Shown here: in pieces, positions 1-5,122 of the stretch | How positions within the stretch are numbered: the stretch's first letter is position 1 | Layout: the number at the start of each line of letters is the position of its first letter | Assembly: GCA_946533525.1 (NCBI GenBank) | Contig: CAMNBW010000140.1 | Coordinates: 1 to 5,122 of the forward strand | DNA length: 5,122 nucleotides | Reading direction: 5' to 3' | Source: an uncultured Lachnospiraceae bacterium | GTDB lineage: Bacteria > Bacillota > Clostridia > Lachnospirales > Lachnospiraceae | The notes under the pieces: model-generated | Databases searched by the model: none | What the model was told of the DNA's origin: nothing | Seen by the model: only the letters and a program-made list of their open reading frames with translations | Program-made: the position numbers and the translations under genes

Positions 1-312
1 AAGGGAATCCAGTATGCCCAGGGCGACGAGGAATTTTATCTGGAAATGCTCAAAATGTATGCAGATATGGCAGATGAGAGGAAGGCAGCCTTAAATGAGG
101 CACTGCAAAACCGGGATGCCAGGAATTACGTCCGGGCCGCCCATGATCTAAAGAGCAATTCCCGGCTCATCGGCGCCGAGAATTTTGCCGAGCTGGCCTG
201 GCAAATGGAGAGCGCGGGGAAGAAGGAAGATTTTCAATATATCGAGGCCCACCATGCCGAACTTATGTCAACCTATGACAAAATTATAGAAGAAGTTATG
301 AAATTGTGTTAA
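1..312 (+). CDS. C-terminal Hpt (histidine phosphotransfer) domain of a 5'-truncated signalling protein
   Basis: The reading frame is open from base 1 to a TAA at 310-312. The gene therefore begins upstream, and the in-frame ATG at 46 is probably internal, because homologous residues (GIQYAQGDEEFYLEML) precede it. The visible 103 residues form one helical Hpt domain. The motif AHDLKSNSRLIGA matches the Hpt pattern HxLKxxS, and the phosphoacceptor histidine is encoded at 142-144. Such domains pass phosphate between response-regulator receiver domains in multistep phosphorelays. In clostridia a domain of this type (GDEEFY...MY...H.LKS.S..IGA) is common at the C terminus of hybrid sensor kinases, but it also occurs as a stand-alone protein or fused to receivers; the missing 5' part would decide. 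It ends 12 bases before flbD in the same direction, so co-transcription with the motor genes is likely. The Hpt call is firm, but full architecture and partner are unknown. Confidence 0.85.
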   Translation, partial: KGIQYAQGDEEFYLEMLKMYADMADERKAALNEALQNRDARNYVRAAHDLKSNSRLIGAENFAELAWQMESAGKKEDFQYIEAHHAELMSTYDKIIEEVMKLC

Positions 313-324
313 AATTATCCTGCT

Positions 325-513
325 ATGATCGAGCTGACGAAACTTAACGAGACCATCATAATGATAAATGAGGACTACATAGAGGTCATCGAGGAAACCC
401 CCGATACCGTTATAACCATGACTACGGGCAGGAAGCTCATAGTAAAAGAAAGTAGACAAGAGATAAAAAATCTAGTAAAATCGTATAAGCGGGAAATGGA
501 CGGGGCAGAGTAA
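325..513 (+). CDS. flbD: FlbD/SwrD flagellar protein
   Basis: This 62-residue protein matches the small FlbD family (SwrD/YlzI in Bacillus subtilis). The signature is visible: an N-terminal MIELTKLN, then the core EETPDTVITMTTGRKLIVKES and a short charged C-terminal helix. There is no signal peptide or membrane segment, so it is expected in the cytoplasm. In B. subtilis SwrD raises flagellar motor power and supports swarming, probably by acting on the stators; the molecular mechanism is not settled. Its position directly before motA/motB fits that role and is the usual order in Firmicutes. The ATG at 325 is chosen because the family begins with MI.LT.LN. No Shine-Dalgarno lies in the 12 bases after the upstream stop, so translation may depend on coupling to the Hpt gene. 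Confidence 0.9.
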   Translation: MIELTKLNETIIMINEDYIEVIEETPDTVITMTTGRKLIVKESRQEIKNLVKSYKREMDGAE

Positions 514-527
514 GAGCGCGTCCATTT
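494..527 (+). repeat. Stem-loop spanning the flbD stop codon
   Basis: AAATGGACG at 494-502 is perfectly complementary to CGTCCATTT at 519-527. This gives a 9-bp stem with a 16-base loop that contains the end of flbD and its TAA stop (511-513). No U-run follows, so it is not a classical terminator. It ends one base before the larger hairpin at 529-563. The complementarity is seen directly; any function in mRNA stability or translation of the junction is inference, and a chance match is possible. Confidence 0.45.
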
Positions 528-528
528 T

Positions 529-563
529 ATAGTGAACGACAAAAATAATTTGTCGTTTACTAT
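529..563 (+). promoter_or_regulatory. 15-bp hairpin in the flbD-motA intergenic region
   Basis: The arms are 529-543 (ATAGTGAACGACAAA) and 549-563 (TTTGTCGTTTACTAT), separated by the 5-base loop AATAA. All 15 positions pair in the + strand RNA, 14 as Watson-Crick pairs and one as G-U (534 with 558). The same site is an A-C mismatch in the antisense RNA, which favours an RNA element read with the operon. The bases after it (GCGTTACTGATTT) are not a U-tract, so it is a poor intrinsic terminator. It sits 16 bases before the motA Shine-Dalgarno. It could act as an mRNA processing or stabilising element that separates flbD from motAB expression, or as a dyad operator in DNA. The structure is firm; the role is inferred. 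Confidence 0.6.
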
Positions 564-579
564 GCGTTACTGATTTATT

Positions 580-584
580 GGGAG
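580..584 (+). promoter_or_regulatory. motA ribosome binding site
   Basis: GGGAG lies 7 bases before the ATG at 592 and fixes that start. The resulting N terminus MDPASLIGI also matches the usual PomA/MotA start, just before the first membrane segment. Confidence 0.75.
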
Positions 585-591
585 ATTTGGA

Positions 592-1377
592 ATGGATCCG
601 GCTTCACTTATAGGTATAGTTGTTGCACTTGTGCTGATGATATACGGAATAACGGGTTCCAACGGAATGAGCGCTATCTTTTCCTTCCTGGACAGAGACT
701 CGGCGGTTATTACCTTCGGCGGAGCCTTCATGGCGGTTATGGCCGGTATGAATATCCCCAGATTTGTCACCGGACTCAAGAGCTTTACGCAGATCTTTTC
801 AAAGGGCAAGCTTTCGGCCCAGGAAATGATAAAGCAGATAATAAACCTTTCCAACGTCGCAAGGCGTGAGGGTCTTCTCTCTCTGGAAGAGGCGGCCGGA
901 AGCATAGACGACGCCTTTTTGAAAAAAGGCATACTTCTGGTAGTCGACGGAACGGATCCCGAGCTTGTGCGCTCGATTATGGAGACCGAGATGGACGCGA
1001 TAGCCGGAAGGCACAAGGAAAACATGGGCTTCTGGGAGACTCTGGGCTCCATGGGACCTGCCTGGGGTATGATAGGTACCCTGATCGGACTTATAAACAT
1101 GCTTAAGAACCTCTCGGACCCTTCCTCGATCGGACCTGCTATGGCGGTTGCGCTGGTTACAACATTCTACGGTTCGGTTCTGGCGAACTGGATCTGCGGC
1201 CCTGTGGGTTCGAAGCTTAAGATGAAGGATGCGGATGAAATGACCGTTAAAGGCATAGAGGTTGAGGGACTGCTCTCCATTCAGGCCGGGGAAAACCCCC
1301 GTGTTATCGAGGAGAAGCTGAAATCCTTCCTTACACCTAAGGAAGCTGCGGAATTCGTTTCTGAAGGTGGTGAGTAA
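592..1377 (+). CDS. motA: Flagellar stator protein MotA (PomA/MotP-like)
   Basis: MotA is the five-copy cytoplasmic-membrane subunit of the stator. With MotB it forms the ion channel and pushes on FliG to turn the rotor. The 261 residues show the four-helix plan: membrane segments at about 5-22, 36-53, 152-172 and 182-203, with a large cytoplasmic loop between the second and third. The loop has the charged residues that contact FliG (R91/R92 and E99/E100, equivalent to E. coli R90 and E98). The two functional prolines are P156 in GPAWGMIGT and P204 in ICGPVGSK (E. coli P173 and P222). T163 sits where sodium-type PomA has T158 and proton-type E. coli MotA has A180; T190/T191 match PomA T185/T186. 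The length is near PomA and shorter than E. coli MotA. The start follows a GGGAG site, and motB begins 3 bases after the stop. The stator assignment is certain; sodium use is inferred. Confidence 0.97.
   Translation: MDPASLIGIVVALVLMIYGITGSNGMSAIFSFLDRDSAVITFGGAFMAVMAGMNIPRFVTGLKSFTQIFSKGKLSAQEMIKQIINLSNVARREGLLSLEEAAGSIDDAFLKKGILLVVDGTDPELVRSIMETEMDAIAGRHKENMGFWETLGSMGPAWGMIGTLIGLINMLKNLSDPSSIGPAMAVALVTTFYGSVLANWICGPVGSKLKMKDADEMTVKGIEVEGLLSIQAGENPRVIEEKLKSFLTPKEAAEFVSEGGE
1364..1370 (+). promoter_or_regulatory. motB ribosome binding site inside the end of motA
   Basis: AAGGTGG lies 10 bases before the motB ATG at 1381 and is encoded within the last codons of motA. The stop-to-start gap is only 3 bases, so the two stator subunits are probably translationally coupled. 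Confidence 0.6.
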
Positions 1378-1380
1378 TTA

Positions 1381-2241
1381 ATGGCAAAAAAGAAGGAAGA
1401 AGCGCCGCCGCCGGGGTCGCCGGCGTGGATGGCGACATTTAGTGACCTGATGAACCTGCTCCTGTGCTTCTTCGTGCTGCTGTTCTCGATGTCATCGGTG
1501 GATGCGGCAAAGTATCAGGAGGTCGTTAATTCATTTGCCGAGACATTCAGTATATTTGAAGCGGGAGGCAATTCCATAGGCGACGGCGTTATGATCTCAA
1601 ACGGTGTCAGCCAGTTGAACGAGCTTTCCACCTATTTCGATTCCATGGGTCTGACCAGCGAGGGCGAAAGGGACAATGAGGAAGCCAACAACAATTCCGA
1701 TTCCAGCGCCCAGGACAGCGAAAATAAGGGCAATCCCTCCGAACTCAAGGAGGAGCTGGAACAGGCTCAGCTGGAGGCCAGCGAGAAGCTTGCCGAGCAG
1801 ATAGAGGAATATGTCAGCCAGGAAAATCTGGATCGTGAGATAGATATAGATTTCACGTCCCAGTATGTGCTCCTTACGATGAACGGGGCGCTGCTGTTTG
1901 ACTCGGGCCGGGCGGAGATAAAGTCCGAGGCGACGCCGCTGGTGGATAAGATAGGGAATATCCTTACCCGGTATGCCGACTCCACTATAGAGATCGAGGG
2001 ACATACGGACAATGTTCCGATACACAATGCCAATTTCGCGGACAACGACGAGCTGTCCGCAGCCAGGGCAATGAGCATCTTCCATTATCTGGTGGACAAT
2101 ACCATGCTCGATCCCGCGGTTATGAAGCATACGGGAAGAGGGGAGTACCTTCCGATAGCGGATAATTCCACTCCCGAGGGCAGGGCCAAGAACAGAAGGG
2201 TTGAGATCAAGATATATAACGAGCTGAGCGACGCCTCGTGA
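1381..2241 (+). CDS. motB: Flagellar stator protein MotB (PomB/MotS-like)
   Basis: MotB pairs with MotA, carries the ion-binding aspartate and anchors the stator to peptidoglycan. The 286-residue protein has a short basic N terminus (MAKKKEE), then one membrane helix at about 16-38. D22 in the motif PAWMATFSDLMNLLLCFFVLLFSMS is the essential carboxylate (E. coli D32, PomB D24). The TFSDL context and C29 resemble PomB and MotS more than proton-type MotB. A plug-like amphipathic stretch follows at about 44-60. Next comes an unusually acidic, Asn/Ser-rich linker at about 93-153, whose second half (ELKEELEQAQLEASEKLAEQ) looks like a coiled coil. The C-terminal OmpA-like peptidoglycan-binding domain covers about 155-280, with LLFDSGRAEI, IEIEGHTDNVP, ELSAARA and TPEGRAKNRRVEI. 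It is directly coupled to motA. Confidence 0.97.
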   Translation: MAKKKEEAPPPGSPAWMATFSDLMNLLLCFFVLLFSMSSVDAAKYQEVVNSFAETFSIFEAGGNSIGDGVMISNGVSQLNELSTYFDSMGLTSEGERDNEEANNNSDSSAQDSENKGNPSELKEELEQAQLEASEKLAEQIEEYVSQENLDREIDIDFTSQYVLLTMNGALLFDSGRAEIKSEATPLVDKIGNILTRYADSTIEIEGHTDNVPIHNANFADNDELSAARAMSIFHYLVDNTMLDPAVMKHTGRGEYLPIADNSTPEGRAKNRRVEIKIYNELSDAS

Positions 2242-2274
2242 AAAGGCGGCTCCGGGACTTGTGATTATAGAGAT

Positions 2275-2281
2275 AAAGAGG
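2275..2281 (+). promoter_or_regulatory. fliL ribosome binding site
   Basis: AAAGAGG lies 8 bases before the ATG at 2290. It selects this start over the nearby in-frame methionines at residues 5 and 6. Confidence 0.7.
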
Positions 2282-2289
2282 CTTAAGCT

Positions 2290-2835
2290 ATGAAAAAGAA
2301 TATGATGACATTGGTAATACTTGCGCTTTTGGTTGTCAATACCGCTCTGACGGGTATTATGATGTTTTCGGTTATGACTACCAATATGCAGGTTGTGGAG
2401 CTGGTAAAGAAGATCTCCCTTGCGGTGGATGTGGATATGGGTACCGCTTCGGGCCTGCAGGCCACCCCCAGCGGCGGCGGGGCAAACGTGGACATAGCTG
2501 ATATTGCGACCTATAACATAGCGGATCAGCTTACCATAAAGCTTAAGCACGATCCCGAGTCCGGCGACGAAAAGGACAGATACGCCGTAGTGGGCATTAC
2601 CCTTTCTCTCAATACGAAGGACCCCGATTACGAGGCCTATTCCGCCACTCTTGCGGATCAGGAGGGCCTTATAAAGGATGAAATAAACAAGGTTATAAAC
2701 TCTTATACCTATGAGGATATACAGGAGACATCCACCGAGCAGATACAGCAGAAGATCCTGCAGAGCCTGCAGAATATGTACGGCGGCTCCCAGTTTATCT
2801 GCGGAGTGTCCTTCAGCTCCTGGCTGACGCAGTAA
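2290..2835 (+). CDS. fliL: Flagellar basal-body-associated protein FliL
   Basis: FliL is a single-pass membrane protein that forms a ring around the stator and supports its function under load. The 181 residues begin with a short basic MKKN and a membrane helix at about 6-29. A Gly/Ser-rich spacer (residues 54-66) follows, then an external domain at about 75-181 with the alternating strand YAVVGITLSLNTKD and a long helix (DEINKVINSYTYEDIQ). The end, VSFSSWLTQ, is like the family's typical F..F..Q ending. It is somewhat longer than the E. coli and B. subtilis proteins, mostly because of the spacer. Family sequence identity is generally low, so the call rests on topology, C-terminal pattern and position between motB and fliM, the standard place for fliL in Firmicutes. 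A 48-base gap separates it from motB; fliM follows 13 bases after its stop. Confidence 0.88.
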   Translation: MKKNMMTLVILALLVVNTALTGIMMFSVMTTNMQVVELVKKISLAVDVDMGTASGLQATPSGGGANVDIADIATYNIADQLTIKLKHDPESGDEKDRYAVVGITLSLNTKDPDYEAYSATLADQEGLIKDEINKVINSYTYEDIQETSTEQIQQKILQSLQNMYGGSQFICGVSFSSWLTQ

Positions 2836-2848
2836 GGAGTGAAGCTAG

Positions 2849-3838
2849 ATGGCAGATGTACTCTCGCAAAGTGAAATAGATAATCTGCTCAAAGCCTTAA
2901 GCTCCGGTGAAGTAGACGTCGACGAGATGAAGGAGACGTCGGATAAGTCCGTCAAGGAGTACGATTTCAAGCGTCCCGCCAAGTTCTCCAAGGAGCATTT
3001 GAGAACACTTGAGATCATCTTCGAACATTTCGGAAGACTCCTTTCGACAAACCTTCCGGTGTATCTGAGGAAGAATGTCCAGGTCAGCGTGGTCAACTCC
3101 GAGGCCCTTACCTTTTCGGAATTTACCAATTCCCTTGCTAATCCGGTAATCCTGGGGATAGTAAATTTTAACCCCTTAAACGGGTCTGTTATGATGGAGC
3201 TGGCGGCAAACCTGGGTTTTGCAATGATAGACAGGATGCTTGGAGGCCAGGGGGAGCCCCTGGAGAAGAGCAGGGAATTTTCCGAGATAGAGCTTTCCAT
3301 AGTGGAAAGGATAATGACGATCTGTGTCCGGCTTTTAAAGGAGCCCTGGAGGAATGTTATTACGGACCTGGCTCCGGTGCTCGAGAGGGTGGAGACCAAT
3401 CCCCAGTTCGCACAGATCATAGCGCCTACGGAAATGATCTCCATAGTGACGCTTAATATGAAGATAGGCGATGTAGAGGGACTTATGAACATCTGCTTGC
3501 CATTCTTCACGTTAGAGAGCATAATGGATAAGCTGAATACTAAGTTCTGGTTCTCCACTATGCAGAATGCTTCGGATGAAGATTACCACGATCATATCGA
3601 GGATATGATAAACCATGTGGATATACCTATAAAGGCCGTGCTCGGCAGCAGCACGATCACGGTTTCGGACTTTGTAAACCTGCAGATCGGGGACATTATA
3701 AAGCTCGATTCGAAGGTTGCAGAGGAGCTCAATATATATGTGGGCGATATAAGGAAATTTACAGCCCTGCCCGGAGCGGTCAAAAAGGCCTATGCAGTCA
3801 GGGTTACATCTATAGTAAGAGAAGAAGAGGAGGAATAG
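2849..3838 (+). CDS. fliM: Flagellar motor switch protein FliM
   Basis: FliM forms part of the cytoplasmic C-ring and reverses rotation or changes motor behaviour when it binds CheY-P. The 329 residues match the family length. The N-terminal CheY-P-binding peptide LSQSEIDNLLKAL is at residues 5-17. A disordered charged stretch to about 38 follows. The CheC-like middle domain that contacts FliG (about 45-235) includes NPVILGIVNFNPLNGSVMMEL and MIDRMLGGQGEP, which holds the GGxG motif. It lacks the ExxN phosphatase motif, as expected for FliM. The C-terminal SpoA/FliN-like domain (about 255-322, IPIKAVLGSSTITVSDFVNLQIGD) binds FliN/FliY. The start has an AAGGAG site at 2834-2839, 9 bases upstream. 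The protein ends in five glutamates, whose codons form the Shine-Dalgarno of fliY. Confidence 0.97.
   Translation: MADVLSQSEIDNLLKALSSGEVDVDEMKETSDKSVKEYDFKRPAKFSKEHLRTLEIIFEHFGRLLSTNLPVYLRKNVQVSVVNSEALTFSEFTNSLANPVILGIVNFNPLNGSVMMELAANLGFAMIDRMLGGQGEPLEKSREFSEIELSIVERIMTICVRLLKEPWRNVITDLAPVLERVETNPQFAQIIAPTEMISIVTLNMKIGDVEGLMNICLPFFTLESIMDKLNTKFWFSTMQNASDEDYHDHIEDMINHVDIPIKAVLGSSTITVSDFVNLQIGDIIKLDSKVAEELNIYVGDIRKFTALPGAVKKAYAVRVTSIVREEEEE
3827..3833 (+). promoter_or_regulatory. fliY ribosome binding site within the fliM poly-Glu codons
   Basis: GAGGAGG contains a perfect AGGAGG core 9 bases before the fliY ATG at 3843. It lies wholly inside the GAA/GAG codons for the terminal glutamates of FliM, so one sequence serves both genes. 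The strong site fits tight coupling of the two switch proteins. Confidence 0.8.
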
Positions 3839-3842
3839 GCGC

Positions 3843-5122
3843 ATGGACGGTATGTTATCTCAGGATGAGATAAATGCGCTTTTAAACGGCATGAACGCCG
3901 GTGGTGATGACGAAGCCCCTTCAGGCGATGCCGGTGCCGACGCCTCCGTACCGCCTCCGTCGTCCAGCGGCGATGAGGGCTTAACGGATTTCGAGAAGGA
4001 TGCAGTAGGAGAGGTTGCCAATATAAGCATGGGCACCTCCGCCACAACGCTGTATTCGCTGGTTAACAGGAAGGTCGACATTACCACCCCGGTAGTTGAA
4101 ATGGCTACCTGGGATTCGATAGTTCAGGATTACGAAAAGCCCTGTGTCTTCATTCAGATACATTACAAAGAGGGTCTGGACGGAACGAATATCCTGATCT
4201 TAAGGGAAGCGGATGTCAAGCGTATCACCGACCTTATGATGGGCGGTGACGGAACAAATATAGACGGTGAGCTTGGAGAACTGCACTTAAGCGCTATTTC
4301 CGAGGCCATGAACCAGATGATGGGCTCGTCGGCGACTTCGCTGTCCTCGATGCTCGGGAAGATGATAGACATCTCCCCGCCGCAGGCCTCGCTTGTGGAC
4401 CTGACCGATTTCGGACGGCCGGAGGATATAGCCCCCTTCCTTGCGGGGACCTTTGTAAAAATATCCTTCGCAATGCAGATAGAGGATCTGGTGGATTCCA
4501 CCATTATGCAGCTCTATCCCGTAGATTTTGCGAGAGAGCTATATCAGCACTTCATGGGAGGAGACGATGCGCCGGCGGCTTCCGCTCCGGCTCCGGAGCC
4601 CGAACCCGCTCCGGCACCCGCACCGCCGCCAATGCCGGATCCTATGGCAGCGCCCCCGCCGATGGGAGCAGCGCCGCCGCCAATGCCGGATCCGATGGCA
4701 GGCCAGCCGATGGGAGGAGTACCTCCGATGGGGTATGGAGCGCCTCCGATGGGCTATGGAGCCCCGCCGATGGGGTACGGAGCGCCTCCGATGGGCTATG
4801 GCGCACCGATGGGAGGCATGCCGCAGCAGCCGGTAAATGTCCAGACGGCGACCTTCAACAATTTTGCAGCGGACCTAAATCCCATGCAAAGTCAGGAAAA
4901 TATCTCCCTGATCAAGGATGTGCCGCTTGATGTTACGGTGGAACTCGGGCGAACGCATAAAGTTATATCGGAGATACTTGATTTTGCACCCGGAACCATT
5001 ATAGAATTAGATAAGATCGCCGGAGAACCGATAGACGTTCTTGTAAACGGCAAATACGTTGCAAAGGGCGAGGTAGTAGTCATCGAGGAAAGCTTTGGCG
5101 TACGTATTACCGAGATAATAAA
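3843..5122 (+). CDS. fliY: Flagellar motor switch phosphatase FliY (CheC-FliN fusion), 3' end cut off
   Basis: FliY is a C-ring protein that also dephosphorylates CheY-P. The frame stays open through 426 complete codons to the window end. The N-terminal CheY-P-binding peptide MLSQDEINALLNGM is at residues 4-17, followed by a Gly/Ala/Ser/Pro-rich spacer to about 45. The CheC-like domain (about 46-238) has two intact active sites of the form [DS]xxxExxN-x22-P: D53/E57/N60/P83 and S150/E154/N157/P180. A Pro/Met/Gly-rich linker runs from about 241 to 331, holding twelve methionines and four copies of PPMGYGA. The C-terminal FliN/SpoA domain (about 358 onward) has DVPLDVTVELGRT, GEPIDVLVNGK and ESFGVRITEII. 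Other FliN proteins extend only about ten residues past this point, so little is missing. The protein is longer than B. subtilis FliY because of the linker. The start is set by a strong AGGAGG and the family N terminus. Confidence 0.96.
   Translation, partial: MDGMLSQDEINALLNGMNAGGDDEAPSGDAGADASVPPPSSSGDEGLTDFEKDAVGEVANISMGTSATTLYSLVNRKVDITTPVVEMATWDSIVQDYEKPCVFIQIHYKEGLDGTNILILREADVKRITDLMMGGDGTNIDGELGELHLSAISEAMNQMMGSSATSLSSMLGKMIDISPPQASLVDLTDFGRPEDIAPFLAGTFVKISFAMQIEDLVDSTIMQLYPVDFARELYQHFMGGDDAPAASAPAPEPEPAPAPAPPPMPDPMAAPPPMGAAPPPMPDPMAGQPMGGVPPMGYGAPPMGYGAPPMGYGAPPMGYGAPMGGMPQQPVNVQTATFNNFAADLNPMQSQENISLIKDVPLDVTVELGRTHKVISEILDFAPGTIIELDKIAGEPIDVLVNGKYVAKGEVVVIEESFGVRITEII
4623..4700 (+). 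repeat. Two direct copies of a 51-bp-spaced motif in the fliY linker
   Basis: The 27-base segment at 4623-4649 recurs at 4674-4700 with a single difference (CCT against CCG), both encoding PPPMPDPMA. The period is 51 bases, or 17 codons. The near identity, including at synonymous positions, points to a recent in-frame duplication in the FliY linker. Sequence after each copy is also similar (PPPMGAA against QPMGGV) but more diverged. Confidence 0.8.
4722..4805 (+). repeat. Four tandem 21-bp repeats in the fliY linker
   Basis: Four in-frame 21-base units encode PPMGYGA four times (residues 294-321), followed by a partial unit, PMGG. The units differ only at third codon positions (for example GGG/GGC, TAT/TAC and GGA/GGC), so the peptide is fixed while the DNA has drifted. 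Because the unit is a multiple of three, copy-number change would alter linker length without breaking the frame. Confidence 0.9.

Noticed and set aside
321..329. TGCTATGAT resembling an extended -10 promoter at the flbD start
   Set aside because: The best -35-like sequence (TTGTGT at 304-309) leaves only a 14-base spacer, and the match overlaps the flbD start codon. A chance match is more likely.
529..570. Intrinsic terminator between flbD and motA
   Set aside because: The hairpin is long but AT-rich and followed by GCGTTACTG rather than a U-run. All genes on both sides are co-directional motor genes.
550..578. Possible sigma-A promoter before motA (TTGTCG with a downstream AT-rich -10)
   Set aside because: The -10 candidate (ATTTAT) is poor and the -35 is part of the hairpin arm. 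I also found no sigma-28-type GCCGATAA motif in the gap.
567..1100. Antisense open frame of 177 codons opposite motA
   Set aside because: The translation is Ser/Pro/Ile-rich, the typical mirror of a membrane-protein gene, with no domain or separate signals.
2232..2248. Small hairpin CGCCT/AGGCG around the motB stop codon
   Set aside because: The stem is only 5 bp, with no U-tract, at a length expected by chance in this GC-rich stretch.
1597..2550. Long antisense open frame of 317 codons across motB and the start of fliL
   Set aside because: It lies opposite two clear genes. Its translation is low-quality (runs of His, Arg, Tyr and Ile with no recognisable domain), and it has no family match I recognise. 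It is a by-product of codon bias on the + strand.
4528..4836. Alternative-frame open frame rich in Arg and Trp within fliY
   Set aside because: It is the shifted reading of the Pro/Met/Gly repeats. The Arg/Trp composition follows from the repeated CCGATGGG sequence, and the fliY frame is conserved on both sides.

Overview
This window is the middle of a flagellar motor and switch operon from an anaerobic Firmicute. The best guess is a motile clostridium, possibly of the Lachnospiraceae. Three things point there: a FliY that combines a CheC-like phosphatase with a FliN domain (typical of Firmicutes and Thermotoga), the order flbD-motA-motB-fliL-fliM-fliY, and frequent ATA (Ile) and AGG (Arg) codons at moderate GC. 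The taxon is an inference from memory of these patterns, not a search result. All genes lie on the + strand. No gap between genes exceeds 80 bases.

Layout: (1) Bases 1-312 are the 3' end of a gene whose product finishes in an Hpt histidine-phosphotransfer domain. (2) flbD/swrD starts 12 bases later with no visible Shine-Dalgarno. (3) The 78-base gap before motA holds a 15-bp hairpin. A second stem-loop spans the flbD stop codon, so the junction is largely structured. (4) motA and motB encode the stator. Their ion-path residues resemble sodium-type PomAB/MotPS rather than proton-type MotAB. (5) fliL encodes the stator-associated membrane protein. (6) fliM and (7) fliY encode switch/C-ring proteins, both starting with a CheY-P-binding peptide. 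fliY is cut by the window end, probably about ten residues short of its C terminus. It carries two intact CheC-type active sites and a long Pro/Met/Gly linker built from in-frame DNA repeats.

Together these genes supply the torque-generating stator (MotA/MotB with FliL, tuned by FlbD/SwrD) and the rotor switch that reads CheY-P (FliM/FliY), with FliY also removing phosphate from CheY-P. Most of the window is canonical flagellar biology and I see no wholly new system. The points worth a second look are the structured flbD-motA junction, the Hpt gene at the head of the cluster, the sodium-type stator signature and the repeat-built FliY linker.
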